A stretch of 64,000 nt of DNA from Microbacterium sp. H1-D42 (GTDB taxonomy: Bacteria > Actinomycetota > Actinomycetes > Actinomycetales > Microbacteriaceae), in the NCBI RefSeq assembly GCF_022637555.1, contig NZ_CP093342.1, positions 3,348,001-3,412,000 of the forward strand. The letters run 5' to 3'. This document shows positions 53,494-62,189 of the stretch, piece by piece. The notes beneath the pieces were generated by a model, which saw only the letters and a program-made list of their open reading frames with translations, ran no database searches and was not told the origin of the DNA. A program made the position numbers and the translations under genes. Positions within the stretch are counted from its first letter, which is position 1. Each line of letters begins with the position of its first letter.

Positions 53494-55601
53494 GCTTGCT
53501 CCTTCACGTGGTTGTCGGGAGATTCGTTCGGGATGATCGTCGAGAACGGGGCGGTCTCGGATCGGGGCGCCGCCAGTACCGCGACGCCGTAGCGGTCAAG
53601 GTCGAGGCGGCCGGAATGGCGTATGCCGGTGAGCAGGTCGGTCGCGGCTGCGCCGAGCTCGAACGCCACGGGATTGCGGCCGTGGTTGAGGTAGAACGTA
53701 TAGTCGGTGTTCCCGTCGGTGCGGGTGATCACCTCGGCGTCGACGTCGACGTGCTCGCGCGTCGGGAGACCTGCCGTGCGCAGGACGTCGCGGAACACCG
53801 GCAGCATGCTGTCCCGTTCGAGCATCGCGCTGAGGTACCAGGCAGAGCCGGATCCGACGGCGCGACGGGTCACCGCGGGCAGTCCGGCCAGCTCGCCAGA
53901 CGCATAGGCGCCGCGGATCTCGACGCCGGCATCCGCCTCGATCCACTCGCTCCAGCTCGGCGCGATGAGCGTCTCGCCGGCGTAGTCGATAGTCTCGGTC
54001 AGCTCTTCGGCGATCGGCCACTGCTCGTCGACCTCGATGCCCAGCAGGTCGCGCAGTGGGCCGGGGGCGCCGCCATCGTGCACCTTCTCGGTGGCGTCCA
54101 CGGCGCCGGAGAACGGACCGACCACGAGATGCCCGCCTCGTTCGACGAAAGAGCGGAGCGCATCAGCCTGCGGCTGCTCGGTGATGTACAGGTTGGGCAC
54201 CACAACGACGTCGTACCCGTCGAAGGGACCGGTGGCGCGCACGGCATCCGTCGGCTGGCCGAGCGTGTACAGCGCCCGGTGCCATTCCCGCGCCTGACGG
54301 GACCACTGCAGACGCTGCGACGGCAGCGACTCGAGGGCACTGGATCCCCACCAGGAGTCCCAGTCGACGACAAGCGCGACCCGCGAGCGCACCCTGGTGC
54401 CGCGCACCGGCTCGAGCTTCTTCAACTCCAGTCCCAGGGCCTTCGTCTCCCGGAAGCTGCGCGAGCGCTCTCCGCGGTGGCCGAGCATCGATGAGTGGAA
54501 CTTCTCCTGCCCGTACTTCGCCTGACGCCACTGGAAGAACATCACGGCATCAGAACCGTGCGCGACGGCCTGCAGGCTCTCGACCCGGATCTTGCCCGGC
54601 GCCTTGGGGACGTTGACGTCGCGCCAGCTGGTGGCACTGGCCGAGGACTCCAGCAGCAGCCACGGCTGTCCGCCCTTGAGCGAGCGCATCAGGCCGTAGT
54701 TCAATGCCGCGCCGACGTGGGCGGTCGGATCGGCCGGCTCCGGGTAGGCGTCGTCCGTGACGACATCCTCGGCGGCGGCGAAGTCCCAGTAGTTCAGGTC
54801 GCGGAACATGCTCATGAAGTTCGTCGTCACCGCGATGTCGGGGGTGATCTCGCGGAGCACATCGATCTCGATCTGGAACAGCTCGAGCAGGGCATCCGAT
54901 GAGAATCGCTCGAAGTCGAGAAGCTGGGTGGGGTTGGTCGGCCCTGGCGCCTTCTTCGGCGTCTCGATGTGCTCCCACGAGGTGTACCGCTGCCCCCAGA
55001 CGTTGACGCCCCAGGCCTCGTTGAGTCCGTCGAGGTCGCCGTAGCGGTTCTGCAGCCAGCGACGGAAGTGCCGTGCCGACTCCGGGCACCAGCAGCGCGA
55101 GGTGTGGTCGCCGTACTCGTTCGAGATGTGCCACATCGCCAGCCCAGGATGCTCTCCGTAGCGCTCGGCCATGGCGCGCGTCATCCGGGCGACGTTCTCG
55201 CGCCAGATCGGCGATGACGGGCAGTAGGTCTGGCGGGAGCCGAACTCGAGCCGGTGGCCGTCGACGTCCCACGGGGCCATCTCGGGGTGTGCGCGCAGCA
55301 GCCATGATGGCGGGGTCGCGGTGGCCGTCGCCAGATCGATGCGGATGCCGTTCTCGTGCAACAGCTCGATGATGCGGTCGAGCCATGCCCAGTCGTAGAC
55401 GCCGGGCTCCGGCTCGAGCTGCGGCCAGCTGAAGATCGGGAGGCTGACCATGTTCACGCCGGCTTCGCGCATCAGACGGATGTCCTCATGCCAGGTCTGC
55501 TCCGACCACTGGTCGGGGTTGTAGTCGCCGCCGTAGGCGAGTGCGTCGATGCGGACGCGTCGGATCGGCTGGTCACCACCGTCCACTGAGGATGCGGGCA
55601 C
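53490..55601 (-). CDS. Beta-galactosidase, glycoside hydrolase family 42
   Basis: A 703-residue cytoplasmic enzyme. Typical opening YGGDYNPDQWSEQTWHEDIR, acid/base Glu in WHISNEYGDH (near residue 150), a Cys-rich zinc-type loop (CWCPESARHF) and nucleophile Glu in WLLLESSASATSW (near 310). Trimerisation and beta-sandwich domains follow. GTG at 55601 is the likely start because AGGAG is ideally spaced; further upstream codons have none. It opens the operon that continues into gcvPA-gcvPB-acoX-SDR, with a GntR operator about 66 bases upstream. Substrate: a beta-galactoside or related pyranoside. Confidence 0.92.
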   Translation of the reverse strand: MPASSVDGGDQPIRRVRIDALAYGGDYNPDQWSEQTWHEDIRLMREAGVNMVSLPIFSWPQLEPEPGVYDWAWLDRIIELLHENGIRIDLATATATPPSWLLRAHPEMAPWDVDGHRLEFGSRQTYCPSSPIWRENVARMTRAMAERYGEHPGLAMWHISNEYGDHTSRCWCPESARHFRRWLQNRYGDLDGLNEAWGVNVWGQRYTSWEHIETPKKAPGPTNPTQLLDFERFSSDALLELFQIEIDVLREITPDIAVTTNFMSMFRDLNYWDFAAAEDVVTDDAYPEPADPTAHVGAALNYGLMRSLKGGQPWLLLESSASATSWRDVNVPKAPGKIRVESLQAVAHGSDAVMFFQWRQAKYGQEKFHSSMLGHRGERSRSFRETKALGLELKKLEPVRGTRVRSRVALVVDWDSWWGSSALESLPSQRLQWSRQAREWHRALYTLGQPTDAVRATGPFDGYDVVVVPNLYITEQPQADALRSFVERGGHLVVGPFSGAVDATEKVHDGGAPGPLRDLLGIEVDEQWPIAEELTETIDYAGETLIAPSWSEWIEADAGVEIRGAYASGELAGLPAVTRRAVGSGSAWYLSAMLERDSMLPVFRDVLRTAGLPTREHVDVDAEVITRTDGNTDYTFYLNHGRNPVAFELGAAATDLLTGIRHSGRLDLDRYGVAVLAAPRSETAPFSTIIPNESPDNHVKEQA

Positions 55602-55666
55602 GAGGACTCCTCTCTGAGTCTTGTTCACGGATCCCGTCCTGCGCTGGCGCATTCGGAGACGTCACT

Positions 55667-55680
55667 GTATTCTGTATACA
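55667..55680. promoter_or_regulatory. GntR operator upstream of the GH42 operon
   Basis: GTATTCTGTATACA, identical over 14 bases to the site upstream of the ABC importer (61383-61396). Flanked by ACTGT and ACAGT arms. Lies between GH42 and the divergent GntR gene, so it can serve both. Confidence 0.75.
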
Positions 55681-55758
55681 CCACAGTAGGTCGTCGTGCG
55701 GGGACCGTCAAGCCATAGGCTGACAGGCAGGGCGTGACGCAGAAGGGGGAACCGGCCG

Positions 55759-56415
55759 ATGGCCATCGAACGCAAGAATCTGCGCTCCCAAGTGCGAGAG
55801 GAGCTCCTCGCCCGCATGCGGACAGGACTCGTGCAACCCGGAGAGGGCATCAACGAGGTCCAGCTCGCGGCTGAGCTCGGCGTCAGCCGCACCCCGCTGC
55901 GCGAAGCCCTGATCGCGCTCGAATCCGAGGGACAGATCGAGAGCGAGAACGGCAAGGGCTTCCGCTTCGTGCCGCTGAGCGCCTCGGAGTTCCGCGACCT
56001 CGCCCCCGTGATGGCGAACCTCGAGAGCCTCGCCCTCGAGCTCAGCCCACCCGACGAGCTGCGCGCGATCGGCGCGCGCCTGAAGGAGATGGCGGATGCC
56101 TTCGCCGATGAGCTCGTCGAACACCAGCTCGTCATCACGAAGGACGATGAGTGGCACACCCTCATGCTCTCGGCCTGCCCGAACACTCGCCTGCTCGCCG
56201 TGATCGAGAGCGTGCGCAGCTCGTTCCACCGGTACGAGTCGCTGCTGGTCCCTGAAGACGTCAAGGTCGAGCGCGTCGCCGCCGAGCACGCCGAGATCGC
56301 CACCCGCCTCGCAGCGGGCGACGTCGCCGGCGCGATCGAGGCATTGAAGACGAACTGGATGCACGGCATGCAGCGCATCCTCGACAACGCCACGAGCAGC
56401 TACTTCACGGCGTAG
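55759..56415 (+). CDS. GntR family regulator with FCD domain (FadR subfamily)
   Basis: A 218-residue regulator. Winged helix: REELLARMRTGLVQPGEGIN, then the recognition segment ELGVSRTPLREALIALESEG (residues ~35-54). A helical FCD domain follows with metal/ligand residues (DEWHTLMLSACPN; EHAEIATRLAAGD). AAGGGGG precedes the ATG. FCD regulators sense organic acids, amino acids or sugar acids. It diverges from the GH42 operon and is the obvious candidate to bind the matching operators at 55667 and 61383. Confidence 0.9.
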   Translation: MAIERKNLRSQVREELLARMRTGLVQPGEGINEVQLAAELGVSRTPLREALIALESEGQIESENGKGFRFVPLSASEFRDLAPVMANLESLALELSPPDELRAIGARLKEMADAFADELVEHQLVITKDDEWHTLMLSACPNTRLLAVIESVRSSFHRYESLLVPEDVKVERVAAEHAEIATRLAAGDVAGAIEALKTNWMHGMQRILDNATSSYFTA

Positions 56416-56437
56416 GGCCGCACAGCAGCATCCGCTC

Positions 56438-56457
56438 GTTTCGACAGGCTCAGCGAC
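56438..56457. repeat. Fragment resembling a dispersed intergenic repeat
   Basis: GTTTCGACAGGCTCAGCGAC in the 45-base gap between gntR and the GH63-like gene. I recall this sequence type as a recurrent intergenic palindromic element in Microbacteriaceae and relatives; only one copy is seen in the window. Confidence 0.45.
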
Positions 56458-56460
56458 GGG

Positions 56461-58113
56461 TCAGACCGACAGTCCGACGGCCAGATCGATAAACAGGGCC
56501 GCGGACCAGCCGAAGGCGGTCGTCGCGCGGTCGGCTTTGAGGCCCGTGCGGGGGTTGAAGTACTCGTGCGGGCCCCCGCCGTGGATCACGAGCGCCACAA
56601 TGTGTTCCCGCAGTTCTCGGGCCCGCTCTGGCCAGCCCGAGGCCTCGAGGCCCTCGGCGACGAGCATGCTCGTGTTCACCCAGATCGGGCCGCGCCACAT
56701 CCGCTCCGGTGAGAAGTCGGGGTCGGATGCCGCCACCGTCGGCAGCCCCCACTCCAGTCCGAACCGCTCCGGGTCGTCGACGGCATGACGAAGGGCATCC
56801 GCGACGGCACCCGGAAGCGTTCCGGTGAGCAGCGGCATGAGGCCGACCACGGTGTCGCTGAACTGAACCTCGCCCCCGCCATGGGCGAGGAATCGACCAT
56901 GCTCCGGTGACCACATCTTCAGCAGCAGCTGCTGCGTCGCCGCGGCCCGCTCGCGGAACCTCGCCGGGTCGACATCCGGCTCATAGCGTTCGAGCAGATC
57001 GGCGATCTCACGATCCTGCCGTACGAGGTACGCGCCGAGGTCTGGGGACGCGGTCGGCAGCGGCCCGTCGAAGATGGGGCTGTCGTCGAGACCGGAGGAG
57101 TACGGATGCCCGTACTCCGGCATTCCATCGTGATCGAGGTCGGAGCCCGCGAACCACCAGTCCTGCGAGGCGACGATCCTGGGCAGCTGCTCCCGAGCGA
57201 ACGCAGGGTCATCACCGACCGCGAGCACCTTGCGCAGTGCCCACGCAGCCAGCGGCGGCTTGGTCAACGGCACCGGAGTGCTCGGGTCGGCGATCTGCGA
57301 GCCGGCGCGACGGAGGTTGACGCGGTCGCTCTCCGGCAGATCGTCGCTCGTCGCGAGCACTCCGAGCTCGTGCACGACGTCGGGGAGCTGCCCGTCGGGC
57401 CGAGGGAATCGGAACGCGATCGACAGTTGCTCGCGGGCGAGCTCGGGATCGCCGTGGCGGGCCCCGACGGCGATGAAGTACGCGTCCCACTGCCAGAGTC
57501 CGACGTAGCCGATCTTCGACGGCACGATCGCGCGGGCGTCGCCCAGCGACGGCAGCTCCACGATGTTCGCGCCGAGCACCCACCAGCAGAACGCGGCCAT
57601 CTCCTGGAGGTCGTCGCGCACGATCGGGCACTTGCCGAACCAGTCGTCCCAGATCGCACCGGTCGCAGCAAGGGCGCTTGCGTGGTCGCCCGGCTCGACG
57701 CTCACGCGGCGATCGGCGGCGACGTGCAGTCGGATGCCGTCCACGAGCGGATGCTCCTCGACACCGCCGTCCGGGCGCTCGAAGCGCAACCGCATGCCTG
57801 CATTGGCCGCTGATCCGGTGGAAGGACCGAGGCTCAGCGTCGACGGGTCAGCGAACGTGAGCGTCGCCTCCGCACCGGATGCCCCGAAGCGCACCCGCCC
57901 CGGCAGCACATCGACGACCGGAAGCGCCTGCCCCTCGGCATCCGTCACCGTCAGCGAGTCGAGCACGCGGCACTCCGAGAGCCGCTTCTCGTACTCAGAG
58001 GTGTGCACACGGACCCCATCGGGGGCGCGGAACACGAGCACGCGCGAGCGCGGCAGCGTGAATGGGGCCGAGACCAGGTCGAGGTGCTTTCCGGCGAGCG
58101 CGGCGAGATTCAT
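56461..58113 (-). CDS. GH63-like glycoside hydrolase (mannosyl/glucosylglycerate hydrolase-type)
   Basis: A 550-residue protein with an N-terminal beta domain (1-150) and an alpha/alpha barrel. Barrel landmarks: GLWQWDAYFIAVGARHGDPE (near residue 210), PPLAAWALRKVL, EYGHPYSSGLDDSPIFDG (near 345; catalytic-type Asp), RMWRGPIWVNTSMLVAEGLE and FGWSAAL. These match the trehalase-like clan containing GH63 and bacterial mannosylglycerate hydrolases. No signal peptide, so it acts on imported sugar. ATG at 58113 has GGAGG and overlaps the permease stop (ATGA). Substrate not defined. Confidence 0.82.
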   Translation of the reverse strand: MNLAALAGKHLDLVSAPFTLPRSRVLVFRAPDGVRVHTSEYEKRLSECRVLDSLTVTDAEGQALPVVDVLPGRVRFGASGAEATLTFADPSTLSLGPSTGSAANAGMRLRFERPDGGVEEHPLVDGIRLHVAADRRVSVEPGDHASALAATGAIWDDWFGKCPIVRDDLQEMAAFCWWVLGANIVELPSLGDARAIVPSKIGYVGLWQWDAYFIAVGARHGDPELAREQLSIAFRFPRPDGQLPDVVHELGVLATSDDLPESDRVNLRRAGSQIADPSTPVPLTKPPLAAWALRKVLAVGDDPAFAREQLPRIVASQDWWFAGSDLDHDGMPEYGHPYSSGLDDSPIFDGPLPTASPDLGAYLVRQDREIADLLERYEPDVDPARFRERAAATQQLLLKMWSPEHGRFLAHGGGEVQFSDTVVGLMPLLTGTLPGAVADALRHAVDDPERFGLEWGLPTVAASDPDFSPERMWRGPIWVNTSMLVAEGLEASGWPERARELREHIVALVIHGGGPHEYFNPRTGLKADRATTAFGWSAALFIDLAVGLSV

Positions 58114-59054
58114 CGTCCTCCGAGGCCCGAGGCGGCCATGCTGTTCAGGATCTTGCGCTGACCTATCACGAAGACGATCAGCATCGGAATGGTCGAGATC
58201 GCCGAGGCTGCCGTCACCAGTCCGTAGTTGACCGAGCCGAACTGGCCCGAGAACGAGTTCAGCAGCAGCGGCACGGTGAAGAGGTCCGGCGAGTTCAGCA
58301 GCACGAGCGGGAACAGGAACGCGTTCCACACTCCGAGTGACACGATGATGCTGAGCGCGGCGAGTCCGGGCTTCAGGTTGGGCAGGATGACGCTCCAGAA
58401 CACTCGCCATCTGCCTGCGCCGTCGATGATCGCCGCCTCCTCGAGTTCCTTCGGCAGTGACAGCACGAACTGACGCATGAGGAACACGGCGAAGGGGTTC
58501 GCCAGCAGCCCAGGCACGATCAGCGCGAGGTGCGAGTCCACCCAGCCGAACTGCGACATCAGCAGATAGAACGGGATCAGCGTGACCTGTGCAGGGATCA
58601 TCTGAGTCGCCAGGAACACGATGAAGATCACCTTGCTGCCCCGGAACGGGATGCGGGCGAAGGCGTATCCGGCCATCGATGCGGTCAGGAGCGTGCCGAT
58701 CACGACCAGCACGGCGATGTAGATGCTGTTGATGTACGCCTGGCCGAACGGCACAGCGGTCCACGCCTCGGTGTAGTTCTCGACGGTCCACGGGCTCGGG
58801 ATGAACGACAGCGGATCCTTGAGCAGCTGAGGCAGTGTCTTGAACGACGTCAGCAGCATCCACACGAAGGGGAACACCATGCCGATGCCCCCGATGACCA
58901 GGAGCACGTGCAGCACGCTGGAGTTGATGCGCCGCTTGGCGCGATCTCGCACCGGTGCACTGCGCTGGCGACGACCCGGGGCGATGATCGCCACGGTCGA
59001 ATCGGTGACCGGCGGCTGAGTGCCGTCGGTGAGTCGGGCGGCGGGGATGCTCAC
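58110..59054 (-). CDS. Sugar ABC transporter permease (MalG type)
   Basis: A 314-residue permease with six membrane helices. Characteristic segments are MVFPFVWMLLTSFKTLPQLL, MIPAQVTLIPFYLLMSQFGW and the EAA loop LEEAAIIDGAGRWRVFWSVI (near residue 225). The GTG at 59054 overlaps the preceding stop and has GAGGAGGA upstream. Confidence 0.92.
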   Translation of the reverse strand: MSIPAARLTDGTQPPVTDSTVAIIAPGRRQRSAPVRDRAKRRINSSVLHVLLVIGGIGMVFPFVWMLLTSFKTLPQLLKDPLSFIPSPWTVENYTEAWTAVPFGQAYINSIYIAVLVVIGTLLTASMAGYAFARIPFRGSKVIFIVFLATQMIPAQVTLIPFYLLMSQFGWVDSHLALIVPGLLANPFAVFLMRQFVLSLPKELEEAAIIDGAGRWRVFWSVILPNLKPGLAALSIIVSLGVWNAFLFPLVLLNSPDLFTVPLLLNSFSGQFGSVNYGLVTAASAISTIPMLIVFVIGQRKILNSMAASGLGGR

Positions 59055-60022
59055 GCGGAGTCCTCCTCGTAGTGCACGAACTTCTTCTGCGCACCGAACT
59101 GAATCGCCGTGATGATCAGGGTGATCACGAGCAGAATGATCGATGCGGCGCTCGAGGGTCCGAATTCGAACCGCCGGAAGCCGAGATCGAAGATGTGATA
59201 GACGATCGTGCGGGTGGCGTTGTCGGGTCCGGCGTTGGAGACGAGCACGTAGACGGTGTCGAAGGTCTGCAGCGACGAGATGAACGCTACGACGCTGGAG
59301 AAGAAGATGATCGGCGACAGCAGCGGCAGGCGGATGCTCCAGAAGATCCGCCACGCGCCGGCTCCGTCGATGCGCGCCGCCTCGATGATGCCGGGGGAGA
59401 TGTTCTGGAGTCCGGCGAGGAAGATGACGACGTTGAGTCCGAGGGATGCCCAGATCGTGACGATGCACACGGCGATGAGCGCGAGTTTCGGGTCACCCAG
59501 CCAGTCGGGTGGCGCGATGCCGAAGATCCTCGAGATTGTCGCCGACATGATGCCGTCGGCCCGGAACATCTGCTGCCAGATCATCGCCACGGCAACCGTC
59601 GAGGTCATCACGGGAGCGAAGAACAGCACGAGGTAGAGGGTGCGGGTCTTGAGCTTCTCCAGGGCGATCGCGATGACGACGGCCAGCCCGAGCCCGATCG
59701 GCACCGTGACGATGGCGATGAAGAGGGTGTTCGCGATCGAACGCCAGAGCAGCTCGTCCTGGAACTGGTCGGTGAAGTTGGCGAAGCCCACCCACTCCAG
59801 TTCGGTGAGCCCGTTCCATGAGGCGAAGGCGAGCACGAGGCTCGCGAAGAACGGCAGGACGACGAACAGGCCCATGCCGATGAGCTGGGGCCCGACGAAC
59901 AGGTAACCCCAGCGACGATCCCGGCGCCGCCACGCCGATTCGGTCCGCCGGGGTGGATCGGGGAGTGTCCCCGAGGGGGCGGTCGCTTCCTCGACCGCCC
60001 CCTCGATTCCGGACGTCGTCAT
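59051..60022 (-). CDS. Sugar ABC transporter permease (MalF type)
   Basis: A 323-residue permease with a polar N terminus (1-40) and six membrane helices (GYLFVGPQLIGMGLFVVLPF opens the core). EAA loop: IIEAARIDGAGAWRIFWSIR (near residue 215). It overlaps both neighbours by ATGA/GTGA, forming a tightly coupled importer. Confidence 0.92.
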   Translation of the reverse strand: MTTSGIEGAVEEATAPSGTLPDPPRRTESAWRRRDRRWGYLFVGPQLIGMGLFVVLPFFASLVLAFASWNGLTELEWVGFANFTDQFQDELLWRSIANTLFIAIVTVPIGLGLAVVIAIALEKLKTRTLYLVLFFAPVMTSTVAVAMIWQQMFRADGIMSATISRIFGIAPPDWLGDPKLALIAVCIVTIWASLGLNVVIFLAGLQNISPGIIEAARIDGAGAWRIFWSIRLPLLSPIIFFSSVVAFISSLQTFDTVYVLVSNAGPDNATRTIVYHIFDLGFRRFEFGPSSAASIILLVITLIITAIQFGAQKKFVHYEEDSA

Positions 60023-61326
60023 TCGCCCGTCTTCTCCGCAACCAGATCTGCGACCTCGTCGAGCGTGGCCTTGGCATCCTGCTTCCCCTCGTACAGCTTG
60101 AGGAAGATCTCGGCGATATCGGTAGGCAGGTTGGGCACCCGCGCTTCGGCGGCATAGTCGACGAAGCCGATGTCGCGCATGTCGAGCATGGTCTGCGCGT
60201 GCGGCGGGTAGTCATCCTCGAGCACGACCTCGTCGGCGCCCTTGATCGACGGCACGGCGTTGCCGTCACCGGACAGCCGCGAGATCTGACCCTGCGCGCT
60301 CAGGAACTCGGTCCAGAACAGGAACGCGGCGTCCTTCACCTTCGTCCCGTTGTTGATCGCGAGGTACGACACGGCGACGCCGGTCGGCTCCTCGGCACCG
60401 TCTGGGGTGGGCCAGCGCACGATGTCGACATTGTCGGCCGTGCCGGCCTCTTTGACCGTGCTGATCGTGTAGCGGCCCTGGATGAAGAAGCCCGCCTTGC
60501 CGGTGACGAACAGGCTGTCGGCGCCTGCGCCGTCTGGCAGTGTGTCTGCGACGATGAACTGCCCGTCCTGGACGCGGTCACCCAGCTCCTGGATCAGCTC
60601 GACCGACTCTTCATCCTTGTTCGCGACGAAGGCGCCGGAGTCGTCGTACGGCGCGGCGGCACCCTGCGAGGCGAGCCAGCCCCAATGCGTGGCCCAGTAG
60701 TTCCAGAACATCGTCCCGCCGATGCCGGCGTCGGCGAGCTTGTCGTTCATCTCGAGGAACTTCTCGGTGGTCCACTCGCCGTTCTCAGCCAGCGTCGCCG
60801 GGTCCTCGGTGATTCCGGCCGACTTCAGAGTCGCCTTGTCGTACCAGAGGACATCGGGGTTCGAGTCGTTCGGTGCGCCGTAGTAGTCTCCGTCCTTCTC
60901 GGCTGCGCCGAACAGGCCGGGGAAGAAGTCATCGGGCGTGCTCTGGCTGGCATCCGACTCCATCAGATCGGTCACCGGCAGGAGCCGGCCCGAGTCGATG
61001 AACTGGCCGATCTGGTCATCGCCGATGTAGAAGACGTCCGGCGCCTTGTTGGCCGCCAACTGCGCGAGCAGCTTCGGGTGGTAGTCGCCGTAGCCGGCGA
61101 CGGGCTGCATCTTGACGGTGATCTCAGGGTGACGGTCCATGAACTCCTTGTTGAACGCGTCATAGCGCTTGAGTTCATCGGCGCTGCCCCACGTCGACCA
61201 GACGACCGTCGCAGATCCGTCAGCAGCGGGTCCGTCACCACCGCTGCCGCTGCACGCGGCGAGCCCCAGCACCAGGGAGCCGGCGGCTCCCAACGCCAGA
61301 TACCGCGTCACCTTCGCACGAACCAT
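60019..61326 (-). CDS. Sugar ABC transporter substrate-binding lipoprotein
   Basis: A 435-residue family 1 binding protein with lipoprotein signal (RYLALGAAGSLVLGLAAC; Cys near residue 25) and a Ser/Gly linker. Ligand-lobe segments: TVVWSTWGSADELKRYDAFN, GAPNDSNPDVLWYDKATLKS and GKAGFFIQGRYTIS. First gene of the importer operon, with a perfect GntR palindrome 60 bases upstream. The ATPase is again missing from the operon. Confidence 0.92.
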   Translation of the reverse strand: MVRAKVTRYLALGAAGSLVLGLAACSGSGGDGPAADGSATVVWSTWGSADELKRYDAFNKEFMDRHPEITVKMQPVAGYGDYHPKLLAQLAANKAPDVFYIGDDQIGQFIDSGRLLPVTDLMESDASQSTPDDFFPGLFGAAEKDGDYYGAPNDSNPDVLWYDKATLKSAGITEDPATLAENGEWTTEKFLEMNDKLADAGIGGTMFWNYWATHWGWLASQGAAAPYDDSGAFVANKDEESVELIQELGDRVQDGQFIVADTLPDGAGADSLFVTGKAGFFIQGRYTISTVKEAGTADNVDIVRWPTPDGAEEPTGVAVSYLAINNGTKVKDAAFLFWTEFLSAQGQISRLSGDGNAVPSIKGADEVVLEDDYPPHAQTMLDMRDIGFVDYAAEARVPNLPTDIAEIFLKLYEGKQDAKATLDEVADLVAEKTGE

Positions 61327-61382
61327 CTCGCTACCTCTTTCATCATTGGAAGACTGTGTCGGGAACGCCGCAAGGCGTACCC

Positions 61383-61400
61383 GTATTCTGTATACAGAAC
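61383..61400. promoter_or_regulatory. GntR operator upstream of the ABC importer operon
   Basis: GTATTCTGTATACAGAAC contains the perfect palindrome TTCTGTATACAGAA (61386-61399). Fourteen bases are identical to the GH42 site at 55667. Confidence 0.8.
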
Positions 61401-61475
61401 TCAGATGTGTCAAGAGTGTTGACGGTTCGAGACCTTCTCGTGACGCGGGTGGCGGAGGAGAACCAGATCCCTTCG

Positions 61476-61499
61476 GCGGTGCGGGCCCGCCCGCACCGC
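61476..61499. repeat. Strong GC hairpin in front of a gene remnant
   Basis: GCGGTGCGGG (61476-61485) / CCCGCACCGC (61490-61499), 10 bp with a 4-base loop, lacking a T-run on either strand. It sits 19 bases before the remnant ORF start. Confidence 0.5.
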
Positions 61500-61518
61500 T
61501 GCCATCCCTGAGGAACCC

Positions 61519-61622
61519 ATGACCACGCAGCATCCGGCCGTCGAAGCCAGCGGACTCGTCGTCGACTACGACGGCAGAGTCGTCGTCCGGTCACCGGCAC
61601 CCCCATGGTGGTGCGCCGCTAG
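61519..61622 (+). pseudogene. Remnant of a gene with an ABC-ATPase-like start
   Basis: ATG at 61519 has GAGGA upstream and opens MTTQHPAVEASGLVVDYDGR, which resembles the first 20 residues of an ABC transporter ATP-binding protein. The frame then loses coding character; another frame reads RRPVTGTPMVVRR to a TAG at 61620-61622, like a normal C terminus. The two pieces look like the ends of one gene joined by a large internal deletion. In the original frame an ORF runs on to 61725, antisense to the next gene. A short real gene cannot be excluded. Confidence 0.45.
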
Positions 61623-61631
61623 ATCCGGGCG

Positions 61632-62183
61632 TCAACCAGGCAGCGGACCCAGTTCGCCGCGCACCGGCCATCGGCCGTTCTTCTGGTGGTACTCCAGGTG
61701 GGCGATCAGTGGTGCCACGTCGTAGGTCGCGAGGTTGACGCGGAACCTGGTGCCATCGGATGCCGAGATCAGCAGCGTCGGCTGGGCGCTGACCGGACGC
61801 ACCTCGTAGGTGACGATGTCGGCGTAGCGGATCGCCTTCTCAGCTCCCCAGACCGTCCGGAACACGATCTCGTCAGCGCCGGGCGCGATGTACCAGTTGC
61901 GGTACATGACCAGGAAGAAAACCCCGCACGCGACGATCGCCACCGACGCGATCTGCATGCCGATCTCTTCTTCTCCCGCCGGGCGGGTGAAGGCGGCGAG
62001 CACCATCAGCGTGCCCACGATGATGAGGATCCATCCGATGATCGGCACGATCTTGGGCATCCGCACCCGCTCGGGGAGCCGCTTCGCGCGGTTCGGCCTG
62101 CTGCGCGCCCATTTCGCGAGAAGTCCGACCAGCACGACGGCTATGACGATCAGGGTGTACTTCAGAATTACGGCGAGATCCAC
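61632..62183 (-). CDS. Uncharacterised membrane protein with PH-like C-terminal domain
   Basis: A 183-residue protein. Three membrane helices: residues ~5-25 (LKYTLIVIAVVLVGLLA), ~44-64 (IVPIIGWILIIVGTLMVL) and ~75-95 (IASVAIVACGVFFLVM). The last ~85 residues form a beta-rich soluble region (EIVFRTVWGAEKAIRYADIV; TLLISASDGTRFRVNL) like bacterial PH-type domains. Function unknown. GTG start at 62183 has a TANNNT box six bases upstream and no ribosome site. Confidence 0.75.
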   Translation of the reverse strand: MDLAVILKYTLIVIAVVLVGLLAKWARSRPNRAKRLPERVRMPKIVPIIGWILIIVGTLMVLAAFTRPAGEEEIGMQIASVAIVACGVFFLVMYRNWYIAPGADEIVFRTVWGAEKAIRYADIVTYEVRPVSAQPTLLISASDGTRFRVNLATYDVAPLIAHLEYHQKNGRWPVRGELGPLPG

Positions 62184-62189
62184 TTGGCG

